From contig WEDG01006506.1 in assembly GCA_017591395.1 (NCBI GenBank), positions 62,001-126,000 of the forward strand: a stretch of DNA of 64,000 nt, written 5' to 3'. Of the stretch, positions 40,072 through 50,659 are shown one piece after another. Made by a program: the position numbers and the translations under genes. The stretch comes from Schistocephalus solidus. Its lineage: Eukaryota > Platyhelminthes > Cestoda > Diphyllobothriidea > Diphyllobothriidae. Numbering within the stretch: position 1 is the stretch's first letter; the number at the start of each line of letters is the position of its first letter. The notes under the pieces were generated by a model. That model was given only the letters and a program-made list of their open reading frames with translations. It was not told the origin of the DNA and did not search any database.

Positions 40072-40320
40072 TGTGGCACGCCTAGGGGCAGCTAGGAATT
40101 ATCTGAACCGGCCGCGCCAGCCACCTGCGCCCTCTCCCGCCTCCGGTCTTCTTGACTCTGTCTTGACACCAGACTCAGGTGGGGGAGGATGAGAGAGTGC
40201 GTTAGATCCAGCGCAAGTCTACTATCAATTTAAACTAAATAAGGCGCACGTCACCGTCCCTGCTCCACCCTTCAATGGAGCATATGGTGGACATCGTCGG
40301 ATTACGACGGTCGAACTGTC
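40072..40320 (+). mobile_element. LINE-A 3' tail fragment, second adjacent copy
   Basis: Same part of the tail as 39665-39920, starting at GTGGCACGCCTAGGGGC and ending GGTCGAACTGTC, with independent substitutions. Both copies start and end at nearly the same points about 405 bp apart, so a local duplication is as likely as two insertions. Confidence 0.8.
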
Positions 40321-41199
40321 GTGTCATGGTCTATATATGAGAGATGTTTGGGGCATGGAACGCCACTGGAAAGGCGACCTTTGCTGACCTGTAGTCAGAT
40401 GTACAAAACGACTGAAACCGTCACTTGCTATAGTGAGAATGCGTGTACAGAAACAAACTGTAGAACGCAAACCAGCGGTAAGTGTAACGCTAAGACTACC
40501 TAACAATTATTTGTCAACGGAAGACAGCATATGCGGACCATCATCCCAGGACCCCATGGGTTCTTCTGCATCGCCGATGGATAGCCTCCACACCTCCGGT
40601 GAGCTGTGAAGCAATTCTCTCAGCATAAATACATATATTTTTTTGTTTTTTTAAAGATATGCACTTAATATTTCTCGAAATGTCGCCTTACGCGTTTGCT
40701 GCATGTGGAAGGGGGGTCGCTTGAGAGTCTGAAGGTCGCTCGGTCCGATAATTATAATTTGGTCGTTCGAATTAAGCGATAGTAAGACAGTTAAAATGGA
40801 AATGGAAAGGAAAAAACGCTACTAGGAATTGATAAAGTGTGGGGCCGTTATTCAGCTAAGTAAAGAAATCGCCCATAATACTCTACTGCCAGCTCTCGCC
40901 ATTTTTTGAGTATCTCGAAAATTCGAAATCGCCGCAATATACATCCACCGGACAAATCGCCCTAGACTCGAGATACCTACAGCGAAAAATCGACATCACC
41001 ACGCTATTGCCTCGATATACGCTTCCTACTAGAGACGGGGATCAAAAGCATGAAAATTTGGTCCAGCCTACTAACATCCAAAGAAAATTTAAGCAGTATG
41101 CGTTCTACTTACCTACAGTTTAGTTCCCCACCATTATGTCTTCCTTATGTATAAAAACTAATAAGCTGATTCCGGGTTTCACAAATATGCTCAGTATAG
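40321..41199. other. Spacer: nothing recognised
   Basis: No supported gene or repeat between the LINE-A tails and the next LINE. Confidence 0.5.
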
Positions 41200-42550
41200 T
41201 TTCACTCAAGCGAGGTCAGTCGGGAAAAAGAAGACTGAGCTTAGCTCTGTAGCTTTTGAGATTGACCCAGATATTATGTGCATCACAGAATCCGAGGCAC
41301 ATGCTCTACTTTATGACTCGACGCCCGCTTTAGATAATTTTTGTTTATATCGAAAAAACTGCATTGAAAAACCTGCCGTTGGTTGTTTTTTAACACTAGA
41401 TCGTCTCTTGCACATTCCCCTTACGAGCTTAGCCTTTCTACGATTACTGGAAATACGTTTTTTTGTTCCAGTCGTCCTCCCGCACACGAAACTAGCCATA
41501 ATTGGCTGTTTATAATCCTCCTTGTCATTCAGGCAATTAAATTCAGCTCTGTGAACTCTTTGAAAAAGTTACAGAAGCTCCGCTTGATGTCAAAATAATC
41601 GTAGGAGATTTTAATTTGCCAGCAATCGACTGGTATGCAAATATTTATCCATTTAACGTTGAGAATTTGCTGAACTCAATTTACTTTTCAAACATGTCTC
41701 AATTAGTCAGCTCAGTGACTTAAATTTAATTTTCGCTAATTGCGTCCATTCTTTGCTCAAGTTATCACACATTAAATCATTGTCGTTTTCCAGTCTCCTC
41801 CTCTGTAAAGCCAAAAAGAAAACGTACATATTTTAACTTTGCTAACGTAAAAAAGAATTATTAAAACATTTTACTAGCACTCTGGATTGACCAAGCTTTT
41901 TTCAAATAATTATCTAAATTTTTCCTTTATACATTGCAAGGTCTAACAGAAGGCCTCTTCGATTTCATTCCACGAAAGACCATTATATAAAATGCTGCTT
42001 TTTCCACGAGGCCACACTTTCTTCAAGATCGACTTAAAAAATTACAAGAGCAGCTTAAGGATCCATCCATAAGTTCGTTATTAGTCCACTTAAGAATCGC
42101 ACAAATATTTGTATTAGCTTCAAATGAGGATCGCGCGAGATAGGTGTAGGGAATCTCTAGCAATTAGCGATGATATTATTTCCAGATCTGTTGCTCAAGC
42201 TTTCTACCTCCGTTCTTCCGCTTAATATCACAAAGTCATTCCGCTCTTACTCGATTGCAATAATAATTTTATTACAGAGGATTTAGAAAAAGCTGAATTG
42301 TTAAATTCCTTCTTTGTCAAACATTTTAACCTTGAAACCAATCCCATCCCTTTGATCTCCATGACGTCTCATGAGTTGCTCACTAACATTGATTTCGTTC
42401 CTATAAATATTCAGAAACAGATAAGCCAACTTAATTAATCACACTCAGTTGGAACCGACAACATCCCAAATTTCCTTATTAATCAGCTTAGTTATTTTAC
42501 CCCTTTGTTGAGCCAAGTGTTCTCAGTTTTTCTCAAGAATGGTTTCTTTA

Positions 42551-42695
42551 AGTCACTTTATTAAGGAAAGTAGGCTTTTGCCATTGAGCTCCCTATTTAC
42601 ATGCAAAAATGCCAAAAAAATAAGCGTTTGCAGTAATAAATCTGACAAATGAAAATGTAGTGACATCAATACGTTTGGGCCAGGCGCAAGCTGCC
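42551..42695 (-). mobile_element. 3'-end fragment of LINE family C inserted in LINE family B
   Basis: The reverse complement of this stretch matches the 3' untranslated end at 45830-45985 (GGCATTTTTGCATGTAAATA, GGGAGCTCAATGGCAAAAGC, then CCTTAATAAAGTGAC). It interrupts the RT frame between ...FLKNGFFK and FPDYWKTSIIIP. It is a very short, 5'-truncated insertion. Confidence 0.8.
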
Positions 42696-43104
42696 GCTGC
42701 TGACACAAGCTTTCCTGATTATTGGAAAACCTCCATTATTATTCCACTCTTTAAATCTGGCTTACACTCAGATGTTCAAAATTATCGCTGTGTTCATGAA
42801 ACACTTAATCTTGCTAATCTCTTTGAAAAACTAATTGCTGTACAAATTACAGATTTTTTAATAACCAATCAGTTTCTTAGCTCTTCCCATAATGGCTACC
42901 TTCCCGATCACTCTTGTTAAACATGTCACCTGTCTTTACCTAATCTATTAACATCTTCTCGAAGTAATCACCTTTCTGTGGTTGGTATCTATTTTGATCT
43001 TAGCAAGGCCTTTGATAAAGTGCCTCATAGGAGACTAAAAATTAAGTTAGAAGCTTTAGAACTTCGTAGTCCCCTCACTGATTTCATTACCACACATCTA
43101 ACTA

Positions 43105-43149
43105 ATAAATAAATAAGTTTATTTATTTGGCACTGCTTGGGCACCGTCG
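43105..43149 (-). repeat. Short dispersed insert, copy 2, inside RT frame
   Basis: Reverse complement reads GACGGTGCCCAAGCAGTGCC AAATAAATAAAC plus an A/T tail. It splits the family B RT frame between HLTN and QKFFVG. TAA occurs on both sides and may be a 3-bp target duplication. Confidence 0.75.
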
Positions 43150-43929
43150 TAAGCAAAAGTTCTTTGTGGGGTCCTCATTTTCAGCTAGGACTCCTATTGT
43201 AAGCGGTTTCCTTCAAGGCACTGTTCTAGGTCCTCTTTTGATTTTGCTTTAAATTAATCATATTTCATCAGCAGTTAAACACTCTCATTCTTTTTTTATG
43301 CGAACGATCTTAAATGCATATATTCCTACAATAAATCTACTATCCAACGATGCTTAGAAGAAATCCATGCAGACTTGCTTGCTCTTTCCGCGTGGAGCTC
43401 AACGTGAAAAATTAAATTCTCAACTTCTATGTCTCGTTATACGTGCTTAAGGCTTCACAAACTACAACAACCAGTTGTTTTTTTAAGGCACCCATATGAC
43501 TGAATGTTTAATCATCAGGGACTTAGGTTTAAGCTTCACTAATAATTTAGATCTGTCATCTCATGCCGATTGAATTACGACCCAAGCTGCCCAGATTAGT
43601 GGCTTTATCTCTTATAATTACCTTCTTCGAGAAATTAAATTTAGGACTTAAACAAATGTTTGTCCTTCCCATTCTTGAACATTGCTGTCCATTTTTTGGT
43701 TATATGACTTAGTGTCGCGTTCAAAAATTGAAAAGGTTCAAAGACATTTTACTCGGAAACTCTTACCTCCGATCCTATCCACTACCTCGTACTCGAATAG
43801 GTGCCAGCTGACTTACTTAATATTTATATGGGTTCGGCCTCCTTTATTGCCATAATACTAGTTCAAAATTCAATACTCTTTCAAAATTCTTTCAAACCGT
43901 CTTCACCCGGGATCCTAATAATTTTGCTG

Positions 43930-45587
43930 TTATTCCACCAGTTTTTCAACCAATGTTTACCCCTCATTTTCCTTCCTCATCCACCTCCTCCTCATCCACA
44001 TCAGAGAACCTAGACCTAGACTTTTCACTGACCATAGTTAAAACTAAATTATTTCGTATAAAGCCTGCCAAGTCGCCTGGGCCGGATAGAATTCCCGCAT
44101 TAGCACTTAGAAAACTTGCTAATGAACTGTGTTTACCATTGTCCATCAAATTCCAAAAGTCCTATGAAGAAAGCAAACTCCCAGAAGAATGGAAGTGTGC
44201 ATTAATCGCCCCGATCTATAAAGGACGTTCACGACTTGACTGTGAAAATTAATTCCCTGTCAGTTTAACTTGCATAGCGTGTAAAATAATGGAGTGTATT
44301 ATTAAGAGGCACTTAATGCTCTATCTGGAAAAAACCAAATCCTATGTAATGTCCAACACGGCTTCCGTCCAGCACGTTCCTGTCTCACGAGTGCCCTTCA
44401 GTCGCAAGAGAAATGGACAAAGGCAGCAGATAAGGGTAATCCAGTAGATGTTGTTTTTTTGACTTCAAGAAGGCCTTTGACAGTGTACCACACGGGCTTC
44501 TTTTACAGAAGAGTTGAACGTCTAAATTTGTAGAAAACTGTCCAATTGGATCAAGATTTTGTTGTCTTTCAGAGTACAGAGAGTTGTTTTTGAAACTCTA
44601 GGTCGGAATGGGCAAAAAGAGAAATTGGTGTTCCACAGAATTCTGTTTTGGGCCCCCTACTCTTCCTAATCTACATTAACGACTGTTTCAATGACCTAGA
44701 TTGTGAAGCTGTCATGTTCGCAGATGACATAAAAATATGTACTGAAGTCAGCTGCGCTGATGACGCAAAAGGGTTTCAGTCGAATATCGCCAACCTAAGT
44801 GCCTGGTCGGCTCGGCTGATTAGACGGAGCCCAAGCAGTGCCAAATCAATAAACCTGTTAAAGTTTAATGTATCCCAGTGCATGATCCTACACATAAGCG
44901 CCGATCGAAAAGTATCTCTAAAACACCAGTACTTTATTAATGGCACTGCATTAAAAAAAGGTAGAAACACACAAAGATCCGGGCATGTGGCCAACTGCAA
45001 ATTTGATGCCTTCAGAACACTGTTAGAAAGCAGTACAGAAGGCAACATATACACTGCATTTGATCAGACGTGTGTTTAAAATATTCCCACCTGATCTCTT
45101 CGGAAAAGTATATGGCATCTTCGTGAGACCGCACTTAGATTACGGAATACCAGCCTGTGTACCGTGGAGGAAGGAAGATGTTGACCTCCTCGAACAGGTG
45201 CAACGGAGAGCAACGAAGATGGTCGACGGTTTTAAGACTTTACCATACCAAGATCGATTGAAAAAGCTTGACTTATTTCCTCTTTCCTACAGGCATTTAC
45301 GGTGTAGCCTGCTCTGGACATTCCGGATTATCCGGAGCCATGATTCCTCCCTGAGACCGGAGGATTTCTTTGAGTTTGCCTGCACAACCCATCTGCGTGG
45401 TTATCCTTACAAGGTCCATAGCGAACGCACGCGATTGAACCACAGAAAGTTTTTTTTTTTCAGCCAACGAGTGGTACGAGCTTGGAACTCGTTATCAAGT
45501 GAGACGGTTAACTCTGACAGCCTTTCTGATTTTAAAAGAAGGCTTGATGACATAATATTTTACAATTGTGCCGCAATTGTGCCCTAG
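43930..45587 (+). mobile_element. LINE family C (CR1-like), RT part
   Basis: IKPAKSPGPDRIPALALRKL and LPEEWKCALIAPIYKGRSRL open the RT. A frame-broken middle follows, then GPLLFLIYINDCFNDLDCEA, VMFADDIKI (intact FADD), and the C-terminal domain FGKVYGIFVRPHLDYGIPAC, EQVQRRATKMVDGFKTLPYQ and FFSQRVVRAWNSLSSETVNS. Several frameshifts are present, and a 36-bp insert (44818-44854) breaks the sequence after SAWSAR. The copy joins family B without spacer. Confidence 0.85.
44818..44854 (+). repeat. Short dispersed insert, copy 3, inside RT frame
   Basis: ATTAGACGGAGCCCAAGCAG then TGCCAAATCAATAAAC lies between SAWSAR and LLKFNVSQCMIL of the RT. CTG borders it on both sides. Because its length is divisible by three, the frame stays open through it. 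Confidence 0.75.
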
Positions 45588-45990
45588 AATTTGCTGAATT
45601 CTTCGAATTGGCTGGGACGGAACATCTGCGGGGTCATCCCTTTAAACTGCAGAGGAAGTTTGTCCACACGGAAGTCCGTCGGAACGCCTTTTCGCAGAGG
45701 GTCGTTGGAGCATGGAACGGACTCCCTGAGGATGTTGTCCTTTCAGAAACTGTTGATGCATTTAAATTCAAACTAGATACTCATTTTCTGAGAAACTATT
45801 TTCAATATAATGAAGATTGTGTAAACAGTGGCAGGTTGCGCCTGGCCCACACATATCGATGACCCTAAATTTTCATTTGTCAGATATATCACTGTAAGCA
45901 TTTATACTATTGACATTTTTGCATATGAATAGGGAGCTCAAGGGCGAAAGCCTACTTCCCTCAATAAAGTGACTTAAAGTGACTTGACTT
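45570..45990 (+). mobile_element. Second CR1-like C-terminal fragment with 3' end
   Basis: ALEFAEFFELAGTEHLRGHP through FSQRVVGAWNGLPEDVVLSE repeats the same domain that ends just upstream (45380-45560), but in a clearly different sequence version. It is followed by a 3' untranslated end with GAATAGGGAGCTCAAGGGCG and TCAATAAAGTGACTTAAAG. It therefore comes from another copy that inserted at, or recombined with, the end of the first one. Confidence 0.8.
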
Positions 45991-46179
45991 AAAATACGAC
46001 TCTTGCGACATGATTACTTAAAACCAGCCTTTTAAAATCTTGCGGTTTCTAATTTTCTTCCAAAATTTTTCTCCTAAAGATTTGAACATGCATTTAAAGT
46101 TACGTTGCGCTTTGACTCAAACATTTTTAAATGAACACCATTTTTTATATTGACTTTACACATGGAATGATAGTTTTAT

Positions 46180-46475
46180 ATTAATAGGGTCATCAAGGGC
46201 AAGGCCTGTAACCCTTTAAAATATACATATACATAAATATTTCCCGAATTCCAGTCCTAACCCCCGTTACTCGTCCATACAACCTACGTAACTTTTCTCT
46301 GATTATACCGCCTCCTATATTTTCCACATCTTACCAATCTCTGTTCTTTGCTTCCAGGTATTGCTTTCTTTGGAATAACCTGCAAATCGATATAAGTTTA
46401 TCAAATAACCTTTCTACATTTAAGCAAAGACTACACATTTATCTTAATTCAGTATATATAAGGGAGATAGGCAGA
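46180..46475 (+). pseudogene. RT C-terminal relic of another LINE family
   Basis: One frame reads VTRPYNLRNFSLIIPPPIFS, then YQSLFFASRYCFLWNNLQID and LSTFKQRLHIYL, the terminal segment of a CR1/jockey-type polymerase. Only this last piece is present, open for about 60 codons. Confidence 0.65.
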
Positions 46476-46489
46476 GCCTTTTAAAACCC

Positions 46490-49400
46490 TATTTACAGAT
46501 AGACGCTAGCAAGATAAGCACAATTTTAAATGGCGATAGTCGTTTTAGTATATCGATCATTGCTGTCGACCAAATATATGCCAATCAAGTAAAAATTCAT
46601 CAAGTCTTCTTTTACACATTTCAACGCTTTCAGCCCGAACAACCGAAGTTGGCAGTTTGTTCCATTCTTCAATCAACCGTTGGGAAAAGAAGTTTGCCCG
46701 CACTTCAAGTTTGGTGTGTTTTCTTTTCAGTTTGTATCGGTGACCTCGGAGACTTGTCATGTTTGCCAATTCAAAAAAGTCGGCCATCTGAAGATTACAA
46801 TCAACTCCCCTGTCCAGTTTGAAGACAAAGTTCATATCCCCTCTGTATGGCTTATAAGAGAGAGGAAAAATTAAAGTCTTTCTAGTCGGCCCTCATACGG
46901 TAGACATTCCAATCCACTGACTAGTTTTGTCGCCCTCCGTTGAACTTTCTCCAGCAGAGCGTAGTCATGTTTAGTCCAAGGGCGCCACGCCTGAACGCAA
47001 TATTCTTACACCGGCCGGATAAATGTTCCAAACACGCGCCCAAAAAGCTCTCCGTCAAAATTAACGAAGGATCTCCTGATTGCGCCTAAGATACACATGG
47101 CTTTCTTTGCGATCTTCGCACAGTGCGACGATGGTTTGAGAGTGGGTGTTATCCATATACCCAAGTCCTTTATAATATTTACCTCCTGGAGTTGGTGACC
47201 ACTGATGAAGTACTGATATTCAAACCTAATCATCCTTCTGGCAATAGACCGCAGTCGGATTAGTTGGCATTTGTTAAGATTAAGGTTCAGCAGCCACTCA
47301 TCATACCATGTTTACAAGCGATCTAAGTTTTATTGTAATTCCCGCGCATACTCCAGTTTTTCAATCGAGTTCCATAACTTCAGATCATCAGCGAACATTA
47401 CCTTGTCGCATGTCAGACAATCAAGGCAGTCGTTCACGTAGATCAGAAACCAGAACGCTGCCCTGCGGAACTCCACTGTGAACGGTTTCCCAGTGAGACG
47501 TGGCGTCTTCAATACAAACACGCTAGCGCCTGCCTGTGAGAAAGTCGGCCAACAATTTGAGTAGGTTGCCAGTCACACCCATTTGACGCAGCTTAAAGAT
47601 CAGATGTTTGTGTGGAACCCTGTCAAAGGCTTTGCTAAAGTCAATGGAGACCGCATCAACTAAAAAACCTATTTCTAATGATTTTGTCCAACTTTCCATG
47701 GATGAGAGCAGGTTTGTGAGGCAGGATCGACCACTTCAACATCCATGTTGATATGAACTAAGCAAGTTATTCTCTTCAAGATGCCTCATCAGTTCCGTTT
47801 TGATTATCTTCTCAATAATTTTGCAACAGATACTTTTGAGGCTGACTGGTCGGAAACTATTTGGTTATGTCCTCTCTCCTCCTTTATAAATGGGGGTTAT
47901 GTTGGCTATCTTCCACTCGGTAGGCCGAGCCCCCGCCTCCACCTAACTTTCAAATATCTTGGAGAGTGGAGAGGCCAGCTGGTCTGTGAGTTAATTGAGA
48001 ACTTTTGCGGATATACCATCTGGGCCAGGTGATTAAGTGGGCTTTAGCTGTTTCAGTGTTTTTCTTACTGTGTCCATTGGGAATGACACCGTGCTTATTT
48101 TGTTTGAAGATGTGGCAGTTCTGTAGTATTCTTCCTCATTGAAAGGTGGTTCCTCTGTATACACGGACATAAAGAAATTGGAAAAGAGGCTGGTTTTATC
48201 AGAGTTATCAGTTAACCTGTTTCCCTGATAGTCTTTTAGACAAGGAATGCAGTCCGGATTTCGTTTTGCCTTATTAACGGTAGCAAAAAACCTTTTTGAA
48301 TTTCTTGGTATGTCTTTGACTATTTCTGACTCAAAGGCTGATCTTTCTTTTCTCAGAAGATTCCGACACTGATTTCGCTCTTTCTTAAAAGCGGGAAAAT
48401 GTTCGGGTTGTTGATATCTGGCATATGTTCTCCACTGTCTTCTTTTTTCTTTTGAGATTCCTTTTATTTCCGATGTCACCCACTCGGATCGGGAGACGCG
48501 CGATCGCCTTTTAAGTGGGCAGAATTTCTCTACCAACTGCTGAATCAATTTACTAATGAAGAACCAGGCAGCATTTGGGTCAGGTACATGTGCAGGGCTC
48601 CAGTCTATCCCATTCAGTAATTCTTTCCTTTTGGGAAAATCCCCTTTCCATACATTTCTCTCCCTAACTGCACGTTGTTTGGGTACAGAAAAATGACTGT
48701 ACTCCCAAGCAAGAACACAATGATCATTTCGTCCAAGTGTCACGTAAGAACTTAATGCAAGGATGCAATTGTCGTCTCTACTTATGATTAGATCTAAACA
48801 GTTTGACTGCTGCCCATTTCGGAACCGCGTCTCCATTGTGACATGTTGGGTAAGAAACTCGTCATTTACCAACTGAAGTAATTTCTGTTCGAATGAATTT
48901 TCCGATCGTGAGCAGTATATTGACACCCAATCGATATCGGGAGCGTTGAAACCTCCACGTATTAATCAGTGTCTGCTACGGCAGATTTTCTTTACCTCTG
49001 CGATGAGTACTTCGTCCGTGTCCGATCGCTGTCCTGTGTCCTGGTTGGTTTGGGACTTTCAGTTTACAACAAAGTATTTCGCAAGACGAGTTCTTATTTG
49101 GCGAGGGTCCATCCGGAATGAAGGCAATGCCTTCTCGTATAAACATTGCGATTCCACCACCCCTACGTCCGTTTCTTTCCATGCGGATAAGCTGAAAATC
49201 CGCCTATCCTGACTTCTGTGTCTGCTATTTGTTCATTTAACTATGTTTCAGTTAGAGCCATAAAGTCATATTGTAAATGGTCCACAACAAGTTTGATTTC
49301 ATCCATTTTGTTCAATAGACTCTGCACATTTGTGTACATCATTTTAATCTTGTTTTCTTCCCTCGATTTCTGAGGATTTTTAGTTCTTTCTTCCACATGG

Positions 49401-50170
49401 CGATTATCACTGGGTATTTCACAAGATATATCCAGTCTCCTGTCTGGGTTCAAATCTATAGGCACCGATTCAATTTACCTTTTATTTTCCTCTTCCTTCC
49501 CGAGCAGCCTTTTTATGACCCCGAGAAAGAAGCATTGGGAATTTAGAAGGCCGTCTCCAAATTATATCTTCCATGCATCGTTTCCCCCACGAACTATGAT
49601 ATCTTCATAACCCATGCCTCCGTAAAATGATCGCCAAACAATTGTCATATTGTGCGCTTGTTTTAAAGCACCTACGTTTCAAATTCCGATAACCATCTTC
49701 AGAATTACTATCTGAATACGGAGCTGTGCAGGCCTAAGATTTATTATAGATTCCCACGCCAACAAGATCCCCTAAGCGCATTATTTTGATCTCTCCATAC
49801 TCAATTATCGGATCTCCTCTTATCCTTTCATAATACGCTCAGACGCAACCTACCATGCTGCTTCATATTCTCTCGCGGAGCAGTGCCGCGGTTTTGACCC
49901 TACTCGGACTGTTGACGATCGTTTCGGGCTCCTCTGTTGGTGTTCTGAGAAATCAGCAATGAGAGTATCGTGGTTGCTTCTCTGGCAATTCTACCTCATT
50001 CAACCCTAAGCGTATGGATGCTGCCTGCGAAGGTTTCCCATGTCTAGCATCCCTTACGGTTACGCGTATAGCCAGTCGAAACGCATCTGGATCACACCTG
50101 CGGTGCTTAAAAGAAGCCTTTGTCGTTAAATGATTCCTCGCACGATGAGAAGCGTTCTGAACGCTCATAC
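46490..50170 (-). mobile_element. LINE family C, near full-length CR1-like element
   Basis: Read right to left. An ORF1-like region (about 50170-49470) has HGKPSQAASIRLGLNEVELP and RGDPIIEYGEIKIM. The endonuclease starts KIKMMYTNVQSLLNKMDEIK and FMALTET (49241-49340), continues GRRGGGIAMFIREG and NCLDLIISRDDNCILAL, and ends GRNDHCVLAWEY. A linker has SEWVTSEIKGISKEKRRQWR. RT then follows, with RPVSLKSICCKIIEKIIKTE, SIDFSKAFDRVPHKHL and VMFADDLKLW, and the C-terminal domain has KDLGIWITPTLKPSSHCAKI and ANFFSQRLIEEWNKLPTSVV to 46557. One 297-codon frame (48926-48033) is open. Elsewhere stops and frameshifts remain, so it is dead but the most complete element here. Confidence 0.88.
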
Positions 50171-50459
50171 GCTCTCATCAGCATGTCTGTCCTACCAAAC
50201 GCGTATGTTTTTCACCTAGGAGCGACAGTTTTTCTCCTTTAAATTCCACAAACCCCATTCAAGATTTGCCTTTTCCATAAAAATGCCCAAAGAGTATTTT
50301 TTAACTGTCTGCTCTTTTATCTAATGTTTTGAGCACAATGATTTGTGTAAGTTGTCATTGCAAAAAGATGACCTATGCGGAGACTTGATACAAACCTTCC
50401 GTATCGTGCGTGGCATGGATTGCGCCCTCCTATGTGATGACTTTCCGACTTGCCACTAC

Positions 50460-50655
50460 GAATAAGCTCCGAGGTCATCCATTCAAACGAAGTGTGCCTT
50501 AAGTAAGATGGGATGTGAGGAAGTATTTTTTCACCAACCGTGTCGTGGAACCGTGGAATAACCTACCTGGGGCGATTTTAATGTCCCAGTCTGTGGATAC
50601 ATTCAAACATCGGCTTGACATACATATCAGCTCCCACCAGACATGATGAACTGCT
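50460..50655 (+). pseudogene. CR1-like C-terminal relic
   Basis: NKLRGHPFKRSVP, a stop, then KYFFTNRVVEPWNNLPGAIL and VDTFKHRLDIH, the final segment of the same polymerase family. It lacks everything upstream. Confidence 0.65.
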
Positions 50656-50659
50656 ATCA

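Larger units (their letters stand above)
41200..43920 (+). mobile_element. LINE family B, copy 1 (endonuclease + RT, degraded)
   Basis: APE-type endonuclease remnants: SSVAFEIDPDIMCITESE, then VKIIVGDFNLPAIDWY. RT remnants: SHSVGTDNIPNFLINQL, SIIIPLFKSGLHSDVQNYRC, VVGIYFDLSKAFDKVPHRR (block A), QKFFVGSSFSARTPIVSGFL then QGTVLGPLL (block B), and IEKVQRHFTRKLLPP near the C-terminus. Stops and frame changes are common, and the YADD box region is shifted out of frame. Two foreign inserts interrupt it: 42551-42695 (reverse 3' end of another LINE) and 43105-43149 (short dispersed insert). Confidence 0.85.
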
